A stretch of DNA of 64,000 nucleotides from Bryobacterales bacterium (GCA_020847975.1 JADLBD010000110.1:1-64000); one strand, 5' to 3'. Shown: positions 17,280-27,245, counted from the first letter of the stretch. Notes: a model not told the origin generated them from the sequence alone. Numbers and translations: made by a program.

Positions 17280-18287
17280 ATGGCACAAGTGGTTGAGACA
17301 ATAGAACGCATGCAATTGCCATCCACCTGGAAACCTGTTCTTACTCCGCTGATTCTGATTCTGGTTCTGATCGCCGGATGGACCCTTGGAGCATGGGACC
17401 GAATCACCGGCGTCGTCGCCGTGGATAGCCGCGTAGCGAAGATTTTGAATCAGACCTTGTTTGAGGTGGGCAAGACGCCGTTCTCCATCGCATCGCTCTT
17501 CAAGACGGTAATCTTCCTGCTCCTGCTGGGCCTGGCGGCGAGAATGGGGCGCCGGTTCCTGCACCGCCATGTTCTCAATCGTCTGCCCATTGAAGCTGGT
17601 CAGAAGTTCGTGCTGGAAAGCGTCGCCGGCTACCTGATCATCATCTTTGGGCTCATTGTCGGGTTGCAATCGGCCGGCATTAATTTGAGCACGCTGACCG
17701 TCCTCGGTGGCGCACTCGGTCTCGGCATCGGCTTCGGACTGCAGAACATCGCCAACAATCTGATCTCCGGCGTGATTCTTCTGTTTGAGCAGCCGATCAA
17801 GGTGTCCGACCGCGTGGAGGTTGGATCGCTGAACGGAGAAGTGGTTCGAATAGGGGTCAGGAGCACGTGGGTCCGGACCAACGACAACATTGTCGTGCTT
17901 GTTCCGAATTCGGAGTTTGTCTCGTCGAAGGTGACAAACTGGACGGCGAACGACCGTAAAGTCCGCTTCTCGACGCCGGTCGGGGTATCTTACTCGAGTG
18001 ATCCGGCCGAGGTGCGAGACATTCTGCTTAAAGTAGCGTCCGGCAACCCGGATGTATTGTCCGATCCGGCGCCGGACGTGATTTTCAAGGATTTCGGGGA
18101 CAACTCCCTCGATTTCGAACTGCGCGTCTGGACGAGCAACAAGGTGGACGCGCCCTCGGTCCTGAAGAGCGATCTCAACTTCGCGATCTTTGACGCGTTC
18201 CGCGCGCACAACATCGAGATACCGTTTCCACAGCGGGACGTGCACGTACGTTCGATCGATGTGCCGCTGCCTTCTTTGGGCAGTTAG
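17280..18287 (+). CDS. MscS-family mechanosensitive ion channel
   Basis: 335 aa. Hydrophobic segments lie near 18-38, 73-92 and 115-135, followed by the pore helix GGALGLGIGFGLQNIANNLI and the MscS beta-domain (FEQPIKVSDRVEVGSLNGEV, then RSTWVRTNDNIVVLVPNSEF). The C-terminal alpha/beta domain is complete. It releases small solutes upon hypo-osmotic shock. ATG 17280 is used; an in-frame ATG ten codons later is a possible alternative. It is convergent with the receptor gene ending at 18433. Confidence 0.93.
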   Translation: MAQVVETIERMQLPSTWKPVLTPLILILVLIAGWTLGAWDRITGVVAVDSRVAKILNQTLFEVGKTPFSIASLFKTVIFLLLLGLAARMGRRFLHRHVLNRLPIEAGQKFVLESVAGYLIIIFGLIVGLQSAGINLSTLTVLGGALGLGIGFGLQNIANNLISGVILLFEQPIKVSDRVEVGSLNGEVVRIGVRSTWVRTNDNIVVLVPNSEFVSSKVTNWTANDRKVRFSTPVGVSYSSDPAEVRDILLKVASGNPDVLSDPAPDVIFKDFGDNSLDFELRVWTSNKVDAPSVLKSDLNFAIFDAFRAHNIEIPFPQRDVHVRSIDVPLPSLGS

Positions 18288-18379
18288 CAAGCGCCTCGCG
18301 AATCCACCGGCCGGCGAGGCTCCGTGCGAGCAAGTTCCTTAAGAAGCGCAAAGGGCACGTCCCGCGCCCCCAAAGTACG

Positions 18380-18433
18380 AGGAACACCGCGATGATTCGC
18401 GGCGCGGGCGGGCTCCGTTTTGCGCGTGTTCCT
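18380..18433. repeat. Intergenic inverted repeat between convergent genes
   Basis: Outer arms AGGAACAC(C)GCG (18380-18391) and CGCGTGTTCCT (18423-18433) pair with one bulge, enclosing a smaller CGCG-rich hairpin. It sits right at the stop codon of the receptor gene and 92 nt after the MscS stop. There is no clear T-run on either strand, so termination is possible but unproven. Confidence 0.4.
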
Positions 18434-21400
18434 TAGAAGCTGAGCCGTAGCGCGAAGCGGAAGTTTCTTTCGTCCGCCACCGCGCTGGTAATCGACATGA
18501 AGTTCCCAAGATTGGAGATGCTGCCGTCCTGGTTGAGCCGCATGTTCGACACGTTCGTGGAGGGGTTGTTGAAGTGCGGCGTGTTGGTGATGTTGAAGGC
18601 TTCGGCGCGGAATTGAAGCTTGAAACGCTCCGTCAACGGGAAGGTGCGGAAGACAGAGAAATCGCTATTCACGACGCCTGGTCCGCGGAGTATGTTGCGG
18701 CCGCTCGATCCATAGCGAATGTCGGTGATGGCACGGAACGCAAGCGGATCGAAGAAGGGAACGTTGCGGCCGATTCCGCCGAGTTTCTCCACGACGGGCT
18801 TCACCTGGTCGGCGGTTTGGGAGTTGCCGGGGGCATTGAGGGATGAGCCATCAGCGCTGACAGTGAATGGGGTGCCGGAATAAGCGCTGAAGGTGCCGTT
18901 GATCTGCCAGTCGCGCACGACCCAGGAAGCGGGTCCGCCGCTGTTGGCGAACTTCTTGCCAGGCCCGAAGGGAAGGTCGGCGACCCATCCGAACTGGAGG
19001 ATATGGGTGCGATCGTATCCGGTGAGCGCGCGGTTGCGAGCGATTACATTGTCGGAGTTCCAGGTTAGTCCCGCCCATCCGTCCTCGTCGGTGGAACTGA
19101 TGGCTTTCGAGAACGTGTAGGCGCCGCGCACGAGGAGTCCTCCACGGAAACGGCGATTGAGAGAGGCCTGGAAGGAGTGGTAGTTGGCGTTGAGGAAGCC
19201 GTCCCACATCGTCGTAGAGGCGGTGCGGCCGTAGAGAGCGTAGAGCGGCCGGCCCGTATTGCCCTTCCCGGGGAGGGCGGCGTTGATATCCCGGTCCGCC
19301 AGTGCATGAACGGTGGCGGTGCCGACGTAGCCAATGCTGGCGGTCATGTCTCCCGGAAGGCGACGCTCGATGATCAAGTTCCAGGACTGAATGTAGCCCC
19401 GGTGAATCGTCCCACCCCACGGGCTGCGATCATCGACTGTGGGAGGAAGATCGACGATGCCGGTGTTGATATCCGGACCGGTGAAGAACGGGATGCCTTG
19501 TTCGATGGGGCGGAAGGGGATGTAGGAATTTGGCCCGACGAAGTTCTGGGAAATCGTGGCGGGGTAGGGACCCCGGAGAGGCCGTGAGAAGGGAAGCGGA
19601 TCGTAAGTAATTCCGTAGCCGCTGCGAATGACGGTGGCGTCCTTGATACGGTAGGCGAAGCCGATGCGGGGAGCGAAGAGGCGTTTGCTCACATCAATAC
19701 CGGCGTTCATCGGCGTATTGCCGCGTCCACCGATGAGGACCTTGTTGGTGGCGGGATCGTAGCGTTCCAAACCGCGATCGGCGCGGGTCATCAGGGGATA
19801 GTATTCGTAACGAAGTCCCAGGGAGAGTGTGAGCTGTGGAGTCACCTGCCAGCGGTCGCGAGCGTACCACCCGGTCTGCCACTCCCTCCCGGTCATGGTG
19901 AGGTATTGGAGACTCTTGCCCATGGTGGTCGGCAAGCCGAGAAGGTAGGTTGCATAGCTGTTGAACTGATTCGGGGCAGTACCGCCAGCGACGGCTGTAA
20001 CGGCGCCGCCGAAAGTGAACACACCGCGGGGATTATTGAGTTCGGGCTGCCAGTGGTTCAATTGATGGCGGACCAGGTCGAAGCCGAACCGGAATTCGTG
20101 TTTGCCCACGGAATAACTGGCGTTGTGGCTGGTGGTGTAGCTTTGATCGGCGTAGAAATTGGGGCGGGGGCTATCGCTGTTGCCGAATGTGGAGTATCCG
20201 GAGAGGCTGAATGCGGGCATGCCGCTTTGGCGGATGTCGGGGCCATTGGTGCCGGGGATACCCAGTGTTTCGAGTCCGAAATTCGTGCCATAGTCAGGGC
20301 TGATGCCTTCCTGGGTCATGCGGGTAAAGCCGATGGTGCCGTCGACGACAAACCGCGGCGAGAACACCCAGGTGTGGCCAATGGTGGCGATATGGGTGCG
20401 CGTGTGTCCGTTACCGGGCGCGCCGCAAGCGCCAAGGGCGTCGCCGCCCCCGGTCTTGAGGGCGAACGGGCAGGTGACGTTGCCATTCATGGTGCTGTAT
20501 TTCACAAACAGCGAGTGCTTGTCGGTCCGGTTCCAGTTTACCTTGCCGTCGAAGTTGTCTCGATTGAAGACGAGCGTGCCGGAATTGAAGAAATTGGCGG
20601 TGGCGCCGGATTGGTTCGGCAGGGGGACGAACTCCTGCATCTTACGGGTGATGGCGCTTTGACGGCTGAGCGGGATGGTGGCGTTGGCGAAGGGCGTGCG
20701 ACCCGCGCCCGTGGTTAGGTTGCTGGTAGCGGGGTCGTAGATAGTGGTGCCGTATGCGCTGAAGTTGCCTTGCCGCTGATCGGCGGTAGCGACGGTATAG
20801 AGCCCGGAAGCCTCAGCGCGTTCTCTCATGCCCTCCCAGCCTCCAAAGAAGAAGAGTTTGTTCTTCTTGATAGGGCCTCCCAAGGTGAAGCCATCGATGT
20901 TGCGGGTGCTTCGCGGGAGGTCTCCGACAAAGAAGAAGTTCTTCGCCTTGAGGTGGTTGTTAGTATGAAACGCGAATGCTGATCCGTGGAGTTCATTCGT
21001 GCCGGACTTGGTCACCACGGTGACGGCGGTGCCGCCCGCCATACCCTGTTCGGCGTCGAAATTGTTCGTGGCGACACTGACGGTCTCGACCGTCTCGGCG
21101 GGTGCGACGTAGGCGGTGTGATGCGGCAGCCAAAGGTAGAGGTTGACGGCCCCGTCGAGGCGGGTGATGTTATTGTTGCGATTCGTGCCGTTGATATTGG
21201 TGGAAAGGGCGCGCGCCGGCGCGCCGAGCAGGCTGTTCTGCTGCACTCCGGGAGTGGCTCCAGGCACGAGGTTGATCAGGCTCTGATAGTTGCGATAGTT
21301 CGCCAACGGGAGGTCCGTGACCTCCTTGGTGTTCAGTTCCACGTGAACATCGGCCTTGTCGCTTTGGAGGAGTGCCGCGCTGGCTCCGACGGTGATCTGC

Positions 21401-21774
21401 TCCGTGGTGGCGCCAAGTTCCAGTTTCACGTTGATACGGGTCACCTCGTTGATGCTGGCGACGACACCCGTGGAAGTAAATGGGCGAAAGCCGGCCGCGG
21501 TTACTTTCAACTCATAGACCCCGGCAAGGACGTTCGCAAAGGAATAGAGACCCGAATCATTGGTGACGGTCTCACGAGTCTGGCCGGTGGTTTGGCTGTG
21601 GATGGTAACCGTGGCGCTCTGAATGACGGCTCCCGTCTGGTCTTCCACGGCGCCGATGATGGAACCGTAAAGCACCTGAGCGCGAACTGGCAGAAAAGAA
21701 GAAATCGTAACCGTGAGGAGAGCGAAACCGTATGTGAACAAACGATTAGCGCCCGGGAAGCAAGGATACCGCAT
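18433..21774 (-). CDS. Oar-like TonB-dependent receptor with CarboxypepD_reg-like domain (1)
   Basis: 1113 aa. A signal peptide ends around residue 32 (VRAQ). Next comes a carboxypeptidase-regulatory-like Ig domain (GSIIGAVEDQTGAVIQSATV to AGVYELKVTAAGF), then a TonB plug (ITVGASAALLQ, LINLVPGATPGVQ, NINGTNRNNNI) and a long outer-membrane beta-barrel. The last residue is Phe (FALRLSF), the expected barrel end. By family it takes up large substrates such as oligosaccharides or peptides across the outer membrane. A strong AGGAGGTG ribosome-binding site precedes the ATG, and a good promoter lies just upstream. Monocistronic. Confidence 0.92.
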   Translation of the reverse strand: MRYPCFPGANRLFTYGFALLTVTISSFLPVRAQVLYGSIIGAVEDQTGAVIQSATVTIHSQTTGQTRETVTNDSGLYSFANVLAGVYELKVTAAGFRPFTSTGVVASINEVTRINVKLELGATTEQITVGASAALLQSDKADVHVELNTKEVTDLPLANYRNYQSLINLVPGATPGVQQNSLLGAPARALSTNINGTNRNNNITRLDGAVNLYLWLPHHTAYVAPAETVETVSVATNNFDAEQGMAGGTAVTVVTKSGTNELHGSAFAFHTNNHLKAKNFFFVGDLPRSTRNIDGFTLGGPIKKNKLFFFGGWEGMRERAEASGLYTVATADQRQGNFSAYGTTIYDPATSNLTTGAGRTPFANATIPLSRQSAITRKMQEFVPLPNQSGATANFFNSGTLVFNRDNFDGKVNWNRTDKHSLFVKYSTMNGNVTCPFALKTGGGDALGACGAPGNGHTRTHIATIGHTWVFSPRFVVDGTIGFTRMTQEGISPDYGTNFGLETLGIPGTNGPDIRQSGMPAFSLSGYSTFGNSDSPRPNFYADQSYTTSHNASYSVGKHEFRFGFDLVRHQLNHWQPELNNPRGVFTFGGAVTAVAGGTAPNQFNSYATYLLGLPTTMGKSLQYLTMTGREWQTGWYARDRWQVTPQLTLSLGLRYEYYPLMTRADRGLERYDPATNKVLIGGRGNTPMNAGIDVSKRLFAPRIGFAYRIKDATVIRSGYGITYDPLPFSRPLRGPYPATISQNFVGPNSYIPFRPIEQGIPFFTGPDINTGIVDLPPTVDDRSPWGGTIHRGYIQSWNLIIERRLPGDMTASIGYVGTATVHALADRDINAALPGKGNTGRPLYALYGRTASTTMWDGFLNANYHSFQASLNRRFRGGLLVRGAYTFSKAISSTDEDGWAGLTWNSDNVIARNRALTGYDRTHILQFGWVADLPFGPGKKFANSGGPASWVVRDWQINGTFSAYSGTPFTVSADGSSLNAPGNSQTADQVKPVVEKLGGIGRNVPFFDPLAFRAITDIRYGSSGRNILRGPGVVNSDFSVFRTFPLTERFKLQFRAEAFNITNTPHFNNPSTNVSNMRLNQDGSISNLGNFMSITSAVADERNFRFALRLSF

Positions 21775-21806
21775 TCAAGACACCTCCTGAAACTCTACGT
21801 TGCCGC

Positions 21807-21836
21807 ATTATAAGGTGGATCGGGTCTGAAAAACAA
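21807..21836 (-). promoter_or_regulatory. Sigma-70-type promoter of receptor 1
   Basis: On the minus strand: -35 TTGTTT (21831-21836), 18-nt spacer and a perfect -10 TATAAT (21807-21812). It lies 32 nt upstream of the receptor ATG at 21774, with the Shine-Dalgarno AGGAGGTG between. Divergent from the TPR gene. Confidence 0.7.
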
Positions 21837-21926
21837 TGAGATTCTCGACAACAGGAGGATGATATTCTCTGCGTCCAGACGGTACGTTGTGGCACTGCCG
21901 CCACCTGTGTGAGGATCAAGGGTATC

Positions 21927-22895
21927 ATGAGTCCGGCCGCGTGGGCGCCCAGAGGGAGCGGAATTGTCCTGGCCATTGCCGGCTTGACACTTCTCCGCGG
22001 CATGCAACCGGACCCGGCCGCGCTAGTCCCTCTCTTCCGGCAGGCGCTGGAGGAGCGGACAAAGCAGTACGGAGCAGACGACGTGAGGGTTGCGCGGGCG
22101 GCGCGGGATCTTGGGCTGCTGCTTCATTCCTTGCGGAGAAATGAAGAAGCAGAACCGCTGCTGCGGCAGTCCCTGGCCATCGATAAACGGATACTGGGAG
22201 AGAAGGACCGGCAGGTGGGGATAGACCTCGAGAACCTCGCCTCAGTGATCGCAGAACCTTCCCAGGCTCTGTCTCTGATCGAAAAAGCGGCACACCATCC
22301 GGATCCGGAGATTGCCGCGCGCAATCTGGCGAGGCTTGCGGAACAGGCGCCGCCGGAGCAGGCCGCCGGACTCTACCGGCAGGCACTCGAGAAGGAGGAG
22401 CAGGCTTCGGGTAAGGAAGGGGAGCGGGTGGCGGTGCGGCTGAACGATCTTGCTTTGACGCTACCTCCGAAACAAGCTGAACCTTTGCTGCGCCGGGCCC
22501 TGCAAATTCAGCTCAGGAAACTGGGGATCAAGCACCCGGAGACAGCCACCACGCAGAACAATCTGGCGAACGTTCTGCTTGCGATGGGACAGGCGGCGCC
22601 GGCAGAACCACTGCTGCGGCAAGCGCTGGGAACTCTCGAGGCCGCGTTAGGGAGGAATCATTCGCGCGTTGCCGTCGCATCGAGCAATCTTGGCGACGTG
22701 CTGCGGGCGAAGGGCGACCTCGCCGGGGCGAAACGGTTGTACGAGCGTACGCTGGCAATCGATGAAACGGTTTATGGGAAGAATCATCCGGAGGTGGCAG
22801 CGGACTTACGCAATCTGGCGGGACTGCTCGAAGAGATGGGGCGCAATGCCGAGGGTCGCAAACTGCTGGAGCGCGCGGAGAGGATTGGCCGGTAG
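21927..22895 (+). CDS. Tetratricopeptide-repeat protein (kinesin-light-chain-like TPRs)
   Basis: 322 aa from the ATG at 21927, which has an AAGGG ribosome-binding site; a GTG at 21909 is possible. A weak N-terminal hydrophobic stretch (IVLAIAGLTLL) could be a signal or anchor. The body holds repeated 42-residue TPR_10/TPR_12-type units with the recurring phrases ALEERTKQYGADD, SLAIDKRILGEKD, ALQIQLRKLGIKHPE, ALGTLEAALGRNH and TLAIDETVYGKNHPEV. It is a protein-protein interaction scaffold of unknown partner. The 3' end is 1 nt from the convergent cytochrome gene. Confidence 0.85.
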   Translation: MSPAAWAPRGSGIVLAIAGLTLLRGMQPDPAALVPLFRQALEERTKQYGADDVRVARAARDLGLLLHSLRRNEEAEPLLRQSLAIDKRILGEKDRQVGIDLENLASVIAEPSQALSLIEKAAHHPDPEIAARNLARLAEQAPPEQAAGLYRQALEKEEQASGKEGERVAVRLNDLALTLPPKQAEPLLRRALQIQLRKLGIKHPETATTQNNLANVLLAMGQAAPAEPLLRQALGTLEAALGRNHSRVAVASSNLGDVLRAKGDLAGAKRLYERTLAIDETVYGKNHPEVAADLRNLAGLLEEMGRNAEGRKLLERAERIGR

Positions 22896-22896
22896 A

Positions 22897-23763
22897 TCAG
22901 CGGAGGGGACGCAGCGGCTTCGCCGCGGCAAAGACGCCAATCCAGTGGTTTGCGAAATGGAGAAGAGGGGAAGGCGCGACGGCCGGCATGTGGCAATTCA
23001 CGCAAGAGCCTCGCACCGGGGTCTTGTGCCTGGGCTTGTTGTGGCATTGGGAGCAGATTGCATCGTAGCCGGACGCTACCCGGCTTAGAGGCTGATGTGG
23101 GGGATGGCAGGTAAGGCAGGAAAGTCTGCCGCCGCTCTTGCGGAAACAGGCACTCTCGGCGAGATAGAGAGGCTGATGACGGGTGTTCCAGGGATTGGTC
23201 CAATCAGTATTGTCACCGGCGGCGGCGGGCTTTCGGTGGCAGGCGCCACAAGACTCGTTCACCTGGGCGGCAGTCATGTTTTTCGGATTTCGCATGGCGC
23301 GCCCGCCGGCAACGTGGTCCTTGCCTGGCCCGTGGCAGACTTCGCATTGCACGCCGGGCTCGAAGGGTCTGATTCTTGCCCCCGGGCCAAGGCGCAAGGG
23401 TCCGGTGGAGTGGCACTGGAAGCAGCGGAAGATGGCGATATTCGGATCGAACGTGCGGTATTGCTCGCCTCGAGAGGAGCGGTGGCCTGGGGTCAGAGCC
23501 ATGGAATGCGTGGAGGCATACCAACTCAGCCCGTGTTCGAGATAGGTATCTTCGTCAATGCGGCTGACGAACGTGATCGCCTGCAAACCCGCGCCGAACG
23601 CCCATTCCCCAGGCTGAGGAGGCACTGATACGGCAAGGGCCCTGGCATGTCCACTCCTGACATGGCCGGCGTACTCAGCGGGATGACAGGACCGGCAGGT
23701 GTCGCTAGACACAAACTGGCCCGCTGCGAGGCGGGCCAGTGCGAAGAAGAGCAGGAATCTCAA
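22897..23763 (-). CDS. Seven-heme c-type cytochrome (cytochrome c554/NrfB-like)
   Basis: 288 aa with a signal peptide (first 15 residues, ending AAGQ). Seven CXXCH motifs are seen: CRSCH, CFQCH, CEVCH, CGACH, CLTCH, CSQCH and CVNCH. Additional isolated His residues (for example HVRSGHARAL, STHSMAL, GKDHV, TRHQPL) could be distal ligands. There is no C-terminal anchor, so it is periplasmic or extracellular. Spacing resembles the cytochrome c554/multiheme 'doubled CXXCH' families, electron carriers in nitrogen or metal redox. It begins 10 nt after receptor 2's stop codon, so the pair is probably one transcript. Confidence 0.88.
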   Translation of the reverse strand: MRFLLFFALARLAAGQFVSSDTCRSCHPAEYAGHVRSGHARALAVSVPPQPGEWAFGAGLQAITFVSRIDEDTYLEHGLSWYASTHSMALTPGHRSSRGEQYRTFDPNIAIFRCFQCHSTGPLRLGPGARIRPFEPGVQCEVCHGPGKDHVAGGRAMRNPKNMTAAQVNESCGACHRKPAAAGDNTDWTNPWNTRHQPLYLAESACFRKSGGRLSCLTCHPPHQPLSRVASGYDAICSQCHNKPRHKTPVRGSCVNCHMPAVAPSPLLHFANHWIGVFAAAKPLRPLR

Positions 23764-23773
23764 CTTTTACAAG

Positions 23774-26700
23774 TTACCAGATGATCCTCCCTGTGTACTG
23801 AATCTGACGGCCGTAGATTCCGGCACGCTGGGATGTGATCTGGCCGAACAGCGGAGAGGTAACGGATAGATTCGGGTCTGCGCCTGTGAAGGCGTTGAGC
23901 ACGTTATACGCTTCCATGCGCAACTCGAATTTAAGCCGTTCGCGGATAGGGAATTCCTTGGCGAGAGTTGCGTCGAAATTCACGAAGCGCGGCCCTTTCA
24001 CGCCGGAGTATTGAAGCGGATTCGTTCTGCGGGTGAAGGGAGGCAGAATCTTGAACTTCGAGGTATCAAACCACTTGGCGCTGGTGGGATTGGAGACGCC
24101 GGGGTCGCCGTCGACCAGCATCCCGCCGAAGCGCAGGTAGGCGCCGGAGTTGTAGGTAAACAAGCCGCTTGTGCTCCATCCGCCGAGAATGGCGTCCACT
24201 ACCGGATGCGCAGCCGTCATGAACTTACGGCCCTTGCCGAAGGGTAATTCCACGATTGCGGCGCCGGTGAGGCGATGCCGGGAGTTGCTGGCGGGTTGCC
24301 AGGTAGGCGAAATCGTGTAGGAATCAACGTTGTCGTAGAATTCCTGGTTGCGAGACTGGTTGTAGTTGTAGCCGACGATGAAGTTGAACCCATTGGCGAA
24401 GGGCCGTTGGAACTGCATCTGGAGGGACTTATAGCGGTTTCCCAGACCGCCGCGAAGGGTTTCGGTGAGTGAACCGTACTGCGGGTAGAGCCGAAGCAGT
24501 TCTGAGACGGCAATGTTCTTTTGCGTACGCAACTGGCCGGGGAACTTGTCCGCGGGCAGAATGTTGTAGAACGGATTCGGCACGGACTGGCTGACCTTAT
24601 TACCGACGGCAAACCCGATGCGGGGGTCGATGGCATTGAGGTCGTAGGTGTAGGGGGCATCGCGGCCAACGTTCATGAAGAACGTAATGTCGGCGAGGAC
24701 CTTGCCAGGCAACTGCCGCTGAAGGCTGACGTTAAAGCGATCATTGACGGCAGGGTTGAAGTCCTGCTGATACCATGTGGTCGGGCCGCCGAGGTTTGTA
24801 TAGCGTCCCAGACTCTTACCCGAGACGGCTACAAGCCCGCCGGGGAATGGATTGGAGAGGGACTGCTGGGGGATGCCCAGCAAGGGGGCGATAGCAGTTG
24901 TCGTGGCGTCGAAACCGGGATAGGGTACGCTGCCGAGGATGTTCAGGCCGTCGGTGAGTGACGCAGGCACGATGTAGCGGGCCCAGCCGACACGGAGGGC
25001 GCTCTGATTGTCGATACGCCATGCCAGACCCAAACGGGGCATGAACAACGCCTTGGGAGGATTCCAGGAGCCGCGATTACTTGAATCAGCGAAGACCCAA
25101 GCTCCGCTATAAATGGGGGCGGCGGTTCGAAGAGCGAGCGCCTCCGCCGGCAGTACCGGAGCGTTAGTCCCCTGGAATTCGGGAATCGCATTGGTGAGAT
25201 CGAGATAGCGCGAGATTCGATCCGTGGCGTCGCGCATGGGAGTGTAGAACTCGTAGCGGAGACCCAGGTTCAGGGTAAGTTTTTGCGTCAGTTTGAAATC
25301 GTCCTGCACGAACAGGCTGAAGTAGTCGACAATCGGCCTCTGGATGGGAATCGAACTGATGGCGGTGTTGTTGTCCAGCGCGCCGATCATCATGGTGGCC
25401 CATCCGTCTCCGCTCAGTTTCGTGTTGGGGCTGAGGTAGGTATTGGCCGTCAAGTCGGGATTGAAGGTAAAGGTCATGGGCCTGGGGCGAGAGGCGTTGA
25501 CACGGTCCTTGCGGTATTCGCCGCCGAACTTGAGGTAGTGACGGCCGACATTCTTGGAGATCTTCGATTCGATGTTGTAGGAGTTCGGCTGCTGATACCA
25601 ATAACCGGTTTTCCCAAGGGTGGTTGTGCTGCCCTGGTTGACAGTAACGCCAGGGTAGTAGATATCCGGAAGGTCGGCCAGATAAGGGGTGTACCAGTTG
25701 TTGTTACCCCAGAACCGGCCGAGATCGGAAGGTTTCAGTGTGGCGGCGGGCAGGCCGAAGGAGTCGACGATGGAGTTGTAAGCTCCGCGGATGTTCCAGA
25801 CGGTGGAAGCGTTGAGCGTATAGACCGCATCGCCCGAGAAGGTCAGGGCGTGGCGCTTGGAGCCGTCGACGGGCTGGGCAGGTGAGCCGCTGGTAAAGTC
25901 GTCCTGCGCGGTGAAAGTACGGAACTGATTGTAGCGGCCGAAGACCTTCAGTTTGTCGCTCACGTTGTAGTCTACGCGGTCAGAAAGGTTCCAGTAGCGG
26001 TAGCGGTTGGCGTAGCCGGCGACGAAGTTGTTGACATGGGTAGGGCCATCTCCCGGCCGGTTCGGTTTCCATAGGTCTCCAAGCATGACCTTAGAGGTAG
26101 GGTCGATCCGGCTTGCGGGGATCATGTTGCCGGCAAACGGCTGGCGCGTGACGTTGTTGCCATCGGTCTTGGTGGTGTAGGGGTCGTAGATGGTGCGCAG
26201 AGCACCGGCGGTGTTCAGGGATTGCGAGAAATCGCCGCCGCGTTCGAGGTCGGTGGGGAGGGTGTTGAAGGAACTGCGCGGCTCAATTTCGCGCCAGCCC
26301 TCGTAGGCAAAGAAGTTGAAGATCTTGTTCTTCTTGATCGGATTACCGGATGTGACACCCCAAACATTCTGCCGCACGAGGTTCTTGGTTTGGGTGACGC
26401 GGTCAACCAGGGCGTTAAGGGCCGGGTTGCGGCCGATGTAGTAAGCGGTGCCGTGAAACTCGTTGGTGCCGGACTTCATCTGCAAGCTGAGCACACCGCC
26501 GGCGCTGTGGCCGAACTCGGCATCCACGGCGTTCTGCTGCAGGTTCACTTCCTGGACGGCATCCATGGGCGGTGTATAACTGGACTTCTGTGAAGTCATG
26601 GAAGGGGAGCCGTCGAGGATAATGTCGTTCTTTGTGTTGGTGTTGCCGCCGACATCAAACTGGGAGGCTGCCCAGTGGTGGAATGGGCTCTGCTCCGTTG

Positions 26701-27181
26701 TGGATCGCGTCACGGTGGCCGGATTCAACGACACCAGGAGGAACGGGTTGCGGTTGATGATCGGCAGGTTGTTCGTCATCTTGGTGTCGAGCGTCATCGC
26801 CATCGATGTCGTATTGAAGTTGACAGCCACCGGGGTGGCCTCGACAGTTACGACGTCCCGCGTATTGCCCAGTTCGATGGTTGCGTTGACGGTGACGTCG
26901 CCCCTGGCTTGAACCAGCACCCCCTTCTGGACGAACTCACGGAAACCCGTCATTTCGACGGAAACGGTATAGTTTCCGGGCAGAACGAAATCAAAGAGAT
27001 ACTGACCGGACTGGTTGGTGGCTTGTTGGGCACGAACGCCCGTATTGTCGTTGGTAAGAGTGACATTGGCGCCAGCTACGACAGCGCCGGAAGGATCCTT
27101 CACGAGGCCCTGAACGCGGGCCCGTGTATCTTGCGCAAAGGCGGACACAGCCAGCGCAAACAGGAGAAGCACACGTGGCAT
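23774..27181 (-). CDS. Oar-like TonB-dependent receptor with CarboxypepD_reg-like domain (2)
   Basis: 1135 aa. A signal peptide ends near residue 17 (VSAFAQ). It continues with a Cna-B/carboxypeptidase regulatory-like domain (ARVQGLVKDPSGAVVAGANV to GFREFVQKGVLVQ), a plug (VTVEATPVAVNFN, VSLNPATVTRST) and a beta-barrel ending in an aromatic residue (QIQYTGRIIW). Phe/Trp ends are recognised by BAM. The substrate is unknown. A near-consensus promoter precedes it. The seven-heme cytochrome follows after 10 nt, an unusual partner that hints at a redox-linked cargo. Confidence 0.92.
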   Translation of the reverse strand: MPRVLLLFALAVSAFAQDTRARVQGLVKDPSGAVVAGANVTLTNDNTGVRAQQATNQSGQYLFDFVLPGNYTVSVEMTGFREFVQKGVLVQARGDVTVNATIELGNTRDVVTVEATPVAVNFNTTSMAMTLDTKMTNNLPIINRNPFLLVSLNPATVTRSTTEQSPFHHWAASQFDVGGNTNTKNDIILDGSPSMTSQKSSYTPPMDAVQEVNLQQNAVDAEFGHSAGGVLSLQMKSGTNEFHGTAYYIGRNPALNALVDRVTQTKNLVRQNVWGVTSGNPIKKNKIFNFFAYEGWREIEPRSSFNTLPTDLERGGDFSQSLNTAGALRTIYDPYTTKTDGNNVTRQPFAGNMIPASRIDPTSKVMLGDLWKPNRPGDGPTHVNNFVAGYANRYRYWNLSDRVDYNVSDKLKVFGRYNQFRTFTAQDDFTSGSPAQPVDGSKRHALTFSGDAVYTLNASTVWNIRGAYNSIVDSFGLPAATLKPSDLGRFWGNNNWYTPYLADLPDIYYPGVTVNQGSTTTLGKTGYWYQQPNSYNIESKISKNVGRHYLKFGGEYRKDRVNASRPRPMTFTFNPDLTANTYLSPNTKLSGDGWATMMIGALDNNTAISSIPIQRPIVDYFSLFVQDDFKLTQKLTLNLGLRYEFYTPMRDATDRISRYLDLTNAIPEFQGTNAPVLPAEALALRTAAPIYSGAWVFADSSNRGSWNPPKALFMPRLGLAWRIDNQSALRVGWARYIVPASLTDGLNILGSVPYPGFDATTTAIAPLLGIPQQSLSNPFPGGLVAVSGKSLGRYTNLGGPTTWYQQDFNPAVNDRFNVSLQRQLPGKVLADITFFMNVGRDAPYTYDLNAIDPRIGFAVGNKVSQSVPNPFYNILPADKFPGQLRTQKNIAVSELLRLYPQYGSLTETLRGGLGNRYKSLQMQFQRPFANGFNFIVGYNYNQSRNQEFYDNVDSYTISPTWQPASNSRHRLTGAAIVELPFGKGRKFMTAAHPVVDAILGGWSTSGLFTYNSGAYLRFGGMLVDGDPGVSNPTSAKWFDTSKFKILPPFTRRTNPLQYSGVKGPRFVNFDATLAKEFPIRERLKFELRMEAYNVLNAFTGADPNLSVTSPLFGQITSQRAGIYGRQIQYTGRIIW

Positions 27182-27215
27182 AATCTCTGAACCCCCAGGT
27201 CAAAGGCTGGGAGCG

Positions 27216-27245
27216 ATCATATCCCCGAGGCGACGGGCGTGTCAA
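27216..27245 (-). promoter_or_regulatory. Near-consensus sigma-70 promoter of receptor 2-cytochrome operon
   Basis: Minus strand: perfect -35 TTGACA (27240-27245), 18-nt spacer and -10 TATGAT (27216-27221). The start of transcription would fall near 27209, giving a leader of about 28 nt before the ATG at 27181. Confidence 0.8.
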
